NCBI GenBank assembly: GCA_017302195.1
Contig: JAFLEG010000059.1
Span: 1-11,637 of the forward strand
Reading direction: 5' to 3'
Length of the DNA: 11,637 nucleotides
Origin: Verrucomicrobiota bacterium
GTDB taxonomy: Bacteria > Verrucomicrobiota > Verrucomicrobiia > Limisphaerales > UBA9464
Part shown: piece after piece, positions 6,251-11,637 of the stretch
How positions within the stretch are numbered: position 1 is the stretch's first letter
How the letters are laid out: each line of letters begins with the position of its first letter
Program-made: the position numbers and the translations under genes
The notes under the pieces: generated by a model
Databases searched by the model: none
What the model was told of the DNA's origin: nothing
The model's input: the letters and a program-made list of their open reading frames with translations, nothing else

Positions 6251-9200
6251 CTACGGCACCTCCACCAGCACGCGGAACAGGTGGTTGTCGCTGCCCCCGG
6301 CGTCACCGAGGTCCTCGGAGATCAGGCCGCCTTCGCCCGGTTCCCAGGATTTGCGGAGCGTCCAGCCGCCGCCGGCGCCCAGGTCGCTCTGCTCCAGCCG
6401 GTACCGGCGTCCGGCGCTTGCGACCCACTCCAGACGACGCCCCCGGAGGACCAGCCGGAGCGCGCTCGCGCGGTCCCGAGGGTCGGTGCCCGCCACCCAT
6501 TCCTGGAGCGCGGTGTAGGCATCGCCATCCCCGTTGCCCGCGGCATCCTTGGAATCACGGTACGACAGTCCGAAATCAATTTCCCAGGCGTCGGGCAAGC
6601 CGTCCTGATCCAGATCGCTGCGGGAACTCAGGAAGTCCGAGCGGCCGGAATGGCCATTGCCGTCCTCGACGTAGAACGCCACCCCGGAGACGGGATCCGG
6701 CATCAGCACGGTGCCGGTCCATCGCCCGGCACTGAAACCCGAAAGGGCTCCGGGGGACATCGGGATCGCAACGGCATCCTCGAACCGGGGATCCAACCGG
6801 ACCCCGATGCCACCGGGATTGGGATGGAGTCCCACTGTCCAGTCTTCCGCCGCACGGCTGTTCCGGCCGCCGACCCTCTGGATCGCGTGAGGCGCGGCGC
6901 CTGGAAGCTCGACGGCCGGACCGTCCCATCGCACGCCGGAGGGACCCAGAATGGCCTGGAGGAATCCGCTGCTGGCGCGTCCGGCCAGGAACGAGTCCTC
7001 GGTGAATCCGCCGCGGTCCTCCAGCACCACCGCCACCAGCGGGCCGCCAAAGAAGGCATCCGATACCTCGGGCGCCCACAGATGCTGGGACAACACGAAG
7101 GCCTGAAAGACCGTGGATGCAGGATTGAGGAAGTCGTTCAAGACCACCGAGCGGCCGGATTCCAGCACCAGAGGGGAGCGGAGGAGGAGCGTCACGGTGG
7201 GCTCGGGCCAGGTCGCCGGCCCAAAGAGCAGCACGCGCCAACCGGAGAGATCGACGGGGTCCACGCCGACATTCAGCAGTTCCACAAAGTCGGTCTGGTC
7301 CCGGGTGCCGGCGAGCAGTTCCGAGATCACCATCCGGCTGGGCACCCCCGAGCCACGCCGTGCCGTAATGGCCAGCGTGCCGTCGAAGCCCTCCAGGACC
7401 TGACCTGCGGCATCCAGCGCGGTCACCGTCAGGCCGAACGGCCGACCCGGCTCCAGGGGATCGCCGGCGGGCGTCACGGAGAAACGGGCCGGCACGCCGG
7501 CGGGGGGATCATCATCCGCGATCACGCCCCGCACGCTGTCCGAAGCCAGACGGCACCCCTCCGCATCCGCGAGGCGCAACAGCATCAGTTCCTCGCCCTC
7601 GAACACGGTGTCGCCATGCAGTGTCAGCACCACGCGCCCCTCGACCACCCCGGGGGGCAGTTCCATCACGCCCGTGCCACCCGCAAAATCCGAACCGGCC
7701 CGTGCCGTGCCACTCTCCAGCAGATGCCGGAAGCGCACGGGCAGATGGGTGTCCCCGGTCAGCCGCACGTTGAAGTGAACCTCGGACGCCCCCCGGGATC
7801 CCTCGACCCACCGGGCGGGTTGGACCTCAAGCAGGGGCGGCAGGTCGTCATTCCGGATCACCCCGACGCCGGCCGCGGTCCGTGTCTGGTTGGAAGATAG
7901 ATCGGTGACGCGCAACCGGAACTCCTCATCGGACTCGTATGAGGCATCGCCGAGGACAGGAATGGCAATGTCGGCGCGGACCTCTCCGGCCGGGACAACC
8001 TGCTCGCCGGTCCGGGCCTGGTAGTCGGTCCCCGCGGCGGCCGAAAGATCCTCCGTGGAAAACCCGAGCCGCACCGGTTCGGTGCGGGGCACGTTGAAGT
8101 GCACCCGGAACAGCGCGGCACCTGACGTTCCGGCCGCCCCTTCGTCCACCACGGCGGAATCCACCAGAATCTGGAAATCCACGGCGCTGATCTGGATCTG
8201 CTGCGTGTTGTTCTGCTCGGTGACCTCCTGGGAGAGGCTCTGAACCCGGGCATCCAGGCGGAACTCCCGCGTGGCACCCGTCCGCAGCCGGAGGGTGAGG
8301 GTCGCCGGAAGTCCCGGGAGCACCGAGCCCAGTTCACAGCGGACCACGCCTGCGGATTCGGAAACCAGCCCCTGGGTGCTGGACCCGGAAACGAACTCGA
8401 CACCCGGTGGCAGCACGGTGAGAAATCTCACCCCTTCTCCCGCGACCGTACCCGCCTGTTCCAACTGCAGCACCACCTCGAAAAGGTCGTTGACGACCAC
8501 CTGCTGTGGCGCCGACCGGACGGATAATTTGAGGTCGTTGCTGCACCGGCCTGCCGGCCCGGCGCCCGCGATCACCGCCACCTCCGCCGGGGTGAGGGCT
8601 CGCGTGTACAGCGCGGCCTCGTCCACATCTCCCAGAAACGAGTACGTGTTGTTCGGGTCGCTGCCGGTGATGCCCCCGAGGGTCAGGTACTCCAGTTGGC
8701 GGACGCCGGTTGGGTAGGTCGCCGTGCCCGCAGGCGCCCCATCCAGGAAGAACCGGACGTCGGCACCGGCCTTGGACAGGGCGATGTGATGCCAGGCGGT
8801 GTCCGTGACGGTGGCCTGGGAGAAGGTCGAGTCGGTGGGCTGGCTGTAGAAGTACAGCCGTCCGTCCGGGACGATTCCAAAGCCCATGGCCCCCTGGGGC
8901 GCGGCCAGGAGGAAGCAATGGGCGCCCGTCGGCGACACCGCCTGTCCATTGGCACGCCGCACCCAGGCTTCAAACGAGAAATCCCCCAATGGCAGCGGGG
9001 AACTCTGGGGCTGGGACAGCACCGCCAGATTCTCCCGGAAGGAAAACGCGTCACCCACCAGGCCCTCTGTGTACTTCAGGGCCGGGCTGGCGGTGCCCTC
9101 GATGCCGCTGATGGCCTCTTCCGGCGAATTCTCCCCGCGCCACCAGAAGCGCAGTCCGGGAAGCGCGGGGATGCACTCGCCCGTGAGCAGGTACGAGATG

Positions 9201-10291
9201 GTGGCCAGATTGTTGGCCGGAATGGTGTCCTCGGGGGTGGAATCCAGCGCCAGGCGATGGCTGACGATGCCCGACTGGTTGGTCCCGGTACGCCACCGGA
9301 AGGTGAGTTCCGCGCTGGCACCCGCCTCGAGAAACCCCAACTGCGCCACCACGTCGGAGCCATCGGCGGCGACCGTGCCCTGGCTCAGATCGGCGCCGAG
9401 GAATTCAAAGCCGGAGGGCGCATTGTGATGGACCCGGAGGGGACCGGTCCGCTTCGTGCTGCGGTTGCGCACCTCGGCAGTGATCGCCACCGCGGACCCC
9501 TGGGGCACCCGCTTCGGACTTCCGGTCACCGCCACCAGGACGTCATCCAGGCATCGTGGCGCCGTGGCACCGGCCAGGCCTGCGATTTCCGCCGCGCCGA
9601 GCGGTCGATCGTGCACCGTCATCTCGTCAATGAATCCATCAAACCCGTAGGTGATGTTGTTGAAGGGCTGGCTCAGCCCCCCGATGCCGTAGGTCGCGGA
9701 CGGGCCGAAGGTTTCTCCCAGCGGAGCCTCCCCCACACTGACGCCATCCACGTAGAAGAGCACCAGGCTCCCTACCCGCGTGGCCGCAACATGGTGCCAC
9801 AGGGTGTCCACGATGGCGCCGCGGGGCGCAGAGCTGGCGACCCCCACCTTGCCAAGATACAACCCGCCCTCCGCGTAAATCGCGAACACCCAGGCACCGC
9901 CGTTGCCACCCATCAGAACCGCGCCGGCCTCGGACCCCACCCGGGCCGTGGTGCTCCGGCGCATCCAGCACTCCACGGTGAACTGCTGCAGATCAAGCCC
10001 GGCCGTTCCCGGCACGCTGATGGCATCGTTGGCACCATCGAACTGGAAGGCGTTCCCCCACTTGCCGGGGCCGATGCGCGCATCCCCAAGCAGGGCCCCC
10101 GGCTCCACACCCAGCACATCGCGGGTATCCTCCCCCGGAAACCAGGCGCTGACGCTTTCAGGCAGCGGAACGCAGGCCGGTGGGTTGTTCCCGGTCGCTG
10201 AACCGATCGTCAGGAGCAGGGACAGGACCGTCAGTGGTTTGTACAGGAAGGTGCGGAAGTCGTTTCGGAACTCAGCGATGCTGGAATTCAT
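6251..10291 (-). CDS. Giant secreted LamG / DUF11 / Calx-beta / lamin-tail domain protein
   Basis: A 1346-aa predicted extracellular protein with no enzymatic domain that I recognise. It starts MNSSIAEFRNDF and has a hydrophobic export signal at residues 20-33. Domains in order: LamG-like concanavalin fold (about 40-246), DUF11-like Ig repeat (250-370), second LamG (373-582), second DUF11-like repeat (584-702), Calx-beta (704-816, ending GVIRNDDL), Calx-beta (818-928, ending GVIADDDPP), an Ig-like domain (934-1222) interrupted by a lamin-tail domain (about 983-1165), a calcium-type DLDQDGLPDAWE / GNGDGDAY segment resembling thrombospondin type-3 or EF-hand loops (1226-1270), and a C-terminal beta module (1277-1346). 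The frame stays open to 10726, but that stretch is the antisense of a small + strand gene, so the ATG at 10291 is preferred. No clear ribosome-binding site precedes it. The likely role is adhesion or surface display, inferred from domain types. It converges with pheA across 21 bp. Confidence 0.93.
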   Translation of the reverse strand: MNSSIAEFRNDFRTFLYKPLTVLSLLLTIGSATGNNPPACVPLPESVSAWFPGEDTRDVLGVEPGALLGDARIGPGKWGNAFQFDGANDAISVPGTAGLDLQQFTVECWMRRSTTARVGSEAGAVLMGGNGGAWVFAIYAEGGLYLGKVGVASSAPRGAIVDTLWHHVAATRVGSLVLFYVDGVSVGEAPLGETFGPSATYGIGGLSQPFNNITYGFDGFIDEMTVHDRPLGAAEIAGLAGATAPRCLDDVLVAVTGSPKRVPQGSAVAITAEVRNRSTKRTGPLRVHHNAPSGFEFLGADLSQGTVAADGSDVVAQLGFLEAGASAELTFRWRTGTNQSGIVSHRLALDSTPEDTIPANNLATISYLLTGECIPALPGLRFWWRGENSPEEAISGIEGTASPALKYTEGLVGDAFSFRENLAVLSQPQSSPLPLGDFSFEAWVRRANGQAVSPTGAHCFLLAAPQGAMGFGIVPDGRLYFYSQPTDSTFSQATVTDTAWHHIALSKAGADVRFFLDGAPAGTATYPTGVRQLEYLTLGGITGSDPNNTYSFLGDVDEAALYTRALTPAEVAVIAGAGPAGRCSNDLKLSVRSAPQQVVVNDLFEVVLQLEQAGTVAGEGVRFLTVLPPGVEFVSGSSTQGLVSESAGVVRCELGSVLPGLPATLTLRLRTGATREFRLDARVQSLSQEVTEQNNTQQIQISAVDFQILVDSAVVDEGAAGTSGAALFRVHFNVPRTEPVRLGFSTEDLSAAAGTDYQARTGEQVVPAGEVRADIAIPVLGDASYESDEEFRLRVTDLSSNQTRTAAGVGVIRNDDLPPLLEVQPARWVEGSRGASEVHFNVRLTGDTHLPVRFRHLLESGTARAGSDFAGGTGVMELPPGVVEGRVVLTLHGDTVFEGEELMLLRLADAEGCRLASDSVRGVIADDDPPAGVPARFSVTPAGDPLEPGRPFGLTVTALDAAGQVLEGFDGTLAITARRGSGVPSRMVISELLAGTRDQTDFVELLNVGVDPVDLSGWRVLLFGPATWPEPTVTLLLRSPLVLESGRSVVLNDFLNPASTVFQAFVLSQHLWAPEVSDAFFGGPLVAVVLEDRGGFTEDSFLAGRASSGFLQAILGPSGVRWDGPAVELPGAAPHAIQRVGGRNSRAAEDWTVGLHPNPGGIGVRLDPRFEDAVAIPMSPGALSGFSAGRWTGTVLMPDPVSGVAFYVEDGNGHSGRSDFLSSRSDLDQDGLPDAWEIDFGLSYRDSKDAAGNGDGDAYTALQEWVAGTDPRDRASALRLVLRGRRLEWVASAGRRYRLEQSDLGAGGGWTLRKSWEPGEGGLISEDLGDAGGSDNHLFRVLVEVP
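7508..8182 (-). repeat. Two tandem Calx-beta domains
   Basis: Residues 704-816 and 818-928 of the giant protein. Each has the Calx-beta pattern: an opening strand with V-D/E-E-G (VVDEGAAG; RWVEGSRG), a central A-x-x-G-x-D-[YF] (AAAGTDYQA; ARAGSDFAG), a late acidic E-x-[DE]-E-x segment (YESDEEFRL; VFEGEELML), and a closing acidic turn (IRNDDLPP; IADDDPPA). Calx-beta domains commonly bind calcium and are frequent in bacterial adhesins. Confidence 0.85.
8186..9175 (-). repeat. LamG-DUF11 unit 2 (protein-level tandem duplication)
   Basis: Residues 373-702 of the giant protein. The order matches unit 1: Cys373 (ECIPALPGLRFWWRGEN), LamG core AWHHIALSKAGADVRFFLDG, Cys583 (GRCSNDLKLSV), then a DUF11-like repeat closing on EQNNTQQIQI. 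The copies are clearly diverged in sequence, so this is an old duplication or modular shuffling rather than a recent one. Confidence 0.75.
9182..10174 (-). repeat. LamG-DUF11 unit 1 (protein-level tandem duplication)
   Basis: Residues 40-370 of the giant protein. The unit opens with a Cys (CVPLPESVSAWFPGED), contains the LamG core motif LWHHVAATRVGSLVLFYVDG, has a second Cys at 247 (PRCLDDVLVAV), and ends with a DUF11-like repeat closing on PANNLATISY. The same layout repeats immediately afterwards. The two Cys bracket the LamG domain and could form a disulfide after export; this is inference. Confidence 0.75.
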
Positions 10292-10447
10292 TCGGGAGTC
10301 GGCTCGTGGTTGGACTGCCCGAACCCCTACCGATGGCAGGGTGCTTTGTCGAGCGGACGGTGATTCCGGACCGTGGAATGTTACAAATGCACCGTACCGG
10401 TCCCTCGGGCCTTGATTTGAACGGCGGCAGTGCAAGGCTGCTTCTTG
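10292..10447. other. Divergent intergenic spacer, probable promoter region for both flanking genes
   Basis: This 156-bp spacer separates the start of the giant - strand gene from the small + strand gene, so promoters for both directions should lie here. A relatively AT-rich patch sits at about 10378-10390 (ATGTTACAAATGC). I could not identify a convincing -35/-10 pair or an operator palindrome on either strand. In the small gene's frame, a stop codon at 10418-10420 limits how far upstream that gene can begin. Confidence 0.4.
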
Positions 10448-10774
10448 ATGAAAGTGGGTAATGCCCTCCCGATCGAGTACCGGGTGGATTTTTACGACGA
10501 GTCGTTCGAGAGCAACCCCACCTTCTCCCTGGAGTCGGCCTGCCCGTTTCAACCGTTCCATGTTGGGGATACCATCAACAGCAGGCTTTGGGGGGATGCG
10601 GACCCGCTGCCGGACACGGAGCTCTTTGAGGTGCGGGAGGTTCGCCATCATCTCTGGCAGGTCAAAGGCAGCCACATTGGTCACAGCGTGGGGGTGCTCG
10701 TCGTCCCGGTCTCCCGGGATTTGCATAACGTGTCCCGATCCGATCCTCAGGCCCTCCAGGTGCTTCGGGCCTGA
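10448..10774 (+). CDS. Small protein of unknown function, 108 aa
   Basis: I do not recognise this protein. Reasons to accept it as a gene: codon third positions are strongly G/C; the composition is balanced (acidic, aromatic and aliphatic residues rather than the Arg/Pro/Ser/Ala runs of shadow frames); and it fits exactly between its neighbours. It opens with EYRVDFYDESF (residues 10-20). The middle holds PFHVGDTINSRLW (36-48) and ELFEVREVRHHLWQVKGSHI (58-77), followed by a hydrophobic strand GVLVVPV (82-88). The alternation of short strands and turns suggests a small all-beta fold. There is no signal peptide or membrane segment, so it is probably cytoplasmic. ATG 10448 is chosen, with a weak AAGG 10 nt upstream; GTG 10430 would add six residues. 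It is divergent from the giant gene and ends 6 bp from the stop of the convergent gene. Confidence 0.72.
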   Translation: MKVGNALPIEYRVDFYDESFESNPTFSLESACPFQPFHVGDTINSRLWGDADPLPDTELFEVREVRHHLWQVKGSHIGHSVGVLVVPVSRDLHNVSRSDPQALQVLRA

Positions 10775-10780
10775 GCAGCG

Positions 10781-11637
10781 TCACGGCACCTTCACGGGAA
10801 TGGTGAGCGTGCCCAGGTCGAGGGGTTCCTCTCCTTCCGGCACCTCGACGGCTACCGACAGTTTGCCCAGGGGCGGACGGAAGAAGCGTTGATCTTCGTC
10901 GTCCGGATCGGTGGGCGGCCGGGAAACCCCGAGTTGGAGCGTGTAGGAACCGGGCGGCACGTCCTCCATGCGGAACGAGCCATCCGGCTGGACATCGGGG
11001 AAGAACTTCCGGATCTGCGCCTCGCGGCGCTCGAAGGCCCTCATCTGCTTCAAGAACTCCGGATTCCCATCGGGTGCCCCGACCGTCACCGACGGCAGGT
11101 CCGGACGGAGTTCCACCAACTGCTGGAGATCGTCCCGCCACTGATGTCCTGGGATCCCTTGGGAAAGTGCCAGGCGCCCGATTACCGCCCGCCCTTGGGT
11201 CGCCAGAGTGACCTCGGCGACACCTCCCGGAGGCACCTCCACCCGCTGGCGGGGGCCATTTCCGGCAAGGCCGGTCTTGCCTGGGGAGAACTTGAAGTGG
11301 CGGCTTAATGCCACTGGCCCGGGCGGCACGTGGTCGAAGCGAAATTGTCCCTGGGCATCCGTCGTCGCCTGGGTGTCCAGTTCAACGCCACGCGGTGTGG
11401 CATCCGACTCCGGCAGCCAGGCCCGAAGCATCACCCGCTGACTGGCCGCCGGCTGACCTGCGACGAGCACCACACCCTCGATCGCCCCCCACGGCTCCAG
11501 TGCAATGCCGTCCCGGGGAATCATCCCGACCGGCAGATGGGCAAACCCTGCCTCGTGAACGACCACCACGCTCTCCGCACCCTGCCTCAGGCGGGTTGAG
11601 AAGCTGCCGTCCGCATCGGTCACGACAGGCAGCGCCC
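10781..11637 (-). CDS. Carboxypeptidase-regulatory-like (Ig-like beta-sandwich repeat) protein, C-terminal part
   Basis: This is the C-terminal 284 residues of a longer protein; the frame is still open at the right edge, so the true start is outside the window. The GTG at 11623 is not a convincing start, because the reading continues through ALPV directly into VTDADGSFST, the middle of a repeat. Numbering from that GTG codon, three D-x-x-G-x-F signatures mark carboxypeptidase-regulatory-like domains: DADGSF (3-8), DAQGQFRFDHVPPG (89-102) and QPDGSFRMEDVPPGSYTLQL (212-231). WGAIEGVVLVAGQPA (45-59) opens the second repeat. A charged helical stretch near 186-207 separates repeats two and three. 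The tail is acidic (DPDDEDQ, VPEGEEP) and ends LGTLTIPVKVP. Related repeat proteins in Verrucomicrobia and Planctomycetes are large, and their N-terminal part may carry a peptidase or sensor domain that cannot be judged here. No function is assigned. Confidence 0.85.
   Translation of the reverse strand, partial: ALPVVTDADGSFSTRLRQGAESVVVVHEAGFAHLPVGMIPRDGIALEPWGAIEGVVLVAGQPAASQRVMLRAWLPESDATPRGVELDTQATTDAQGQFRFDHVPPGPVALSRHFKFSPGKTGLAGNGPRQRVEVPPGGVAEVTLATQGRAVIGRLALSQGIPGHQWRDDLQQLVELRPDLPSVTVGAPDGNPEFLKQMRAFERREAQIRKFFPDVQPDGSFRMEDVPPGSYTLQLGVSRPPTDPDDEDQRFFRPPLGKLSVAVEVPEGEEPLDLGTLTIPVKVP

Noticed and set aside
6281..7900. Long + strand frame (539 codons) opposite the giant gene; a similar one lies at 8696-10201.
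   Set aside because: These are antisense to clear LamG, Calx-beta and lamin-tail coding sequence, and their composition (Gln, His, Gly, Arg) is typical of shadow frames.
10378..10400. Possible -10 element for the giant gene on the - strand (TAACAT within an AT-rich patch).
   Set aside because: It matches the consensus at only four of six positions and has no recognisable -35 at a suitable distance.
10292..10726. N-terminal extension of the giant - strand protein (145 extra residues in frame).
   Set aside because: It is mostly the antisense of the convincing small + strand gene at 10448-10774. The preferred start at 10291 gives a normal export signal shortly after the Met, which would be buried by the extension.
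1..11637. Defence island, CRISPR, transposon, prophage or biosynthetic cluster.
   Set aside because: No nuclease, helicase, transposase, integrase, direct-repeat array, terminal inverted repeat or secondary-metabolite enzyme was seen on either strand.

Overview
The window is GC-rich, densely coding bacterial DNA. The gene families point to Verrucomicrobiota, probably the Limisphaerales/Pedosphaerales side. The markers are a prepilin-type protein with the H-X9-DG signature, a stand-alone CBM6-like secreted module, an ASPIC/UnbV-type FG-GAP protein, a giant LamG/DUF11/Calx-beta/lamin-tail surface protein, and a carboxypeptidase-regulatory-like repeat protein. This placement comes from recognised families and was not tested by a search.

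Layout. From the left edge, five genes run on the + strand: a pseudopilin-like protein missing only its extreme N-terminus (1-834), a CBM6-like secreted protein (901-1857), a membrane-anchored CRTAC1-like protein with six Asp-rich calcium loops and a C-terminal ASPIC/UnbV domain (1997-3853), an M50 site-2 protease with CBS domains (3943-5061), and the bifunctional chorismate mutase/prephenate dehydratase pheA (5168-6229). pheA converges, with a 21-bp gap, on a very large - strand gene for a secreted multidomain protein (6251-10291). A 156-bp divergent spacer then separates that gene from a small + strand gene of unknown function (10448-10774). That gene ends 6 bp from the stop of a - strand carboxypeptidase-regulatory-like protein, which runs off the right edge (10781-11637). 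No gap between genes exceeds 160 bp. I see no RNA gene, CRISPR array, insertion sequence or defence system.

How the genes relate. Apart from pheA, the small gene and the protease, everything looks exported, which suggests cell-surface or extracellular-matrix functions. PheA is housekeeping: it makes phenylpyruvate for phenylalanine synthesis and carries an apparent Phe-sensing ACT domain. The most notable points are the architecture of the giant protein (a duplicated LamG-DUF11 unit, two Calx-beta domains and a lamin-tail domain that appears nested inside an Ig-like domain), the small unrecognised protein, and the pairing of a single-pass membrane FG-GAP protein with a site-2 protease. No clearly new multi-gene system is visible.
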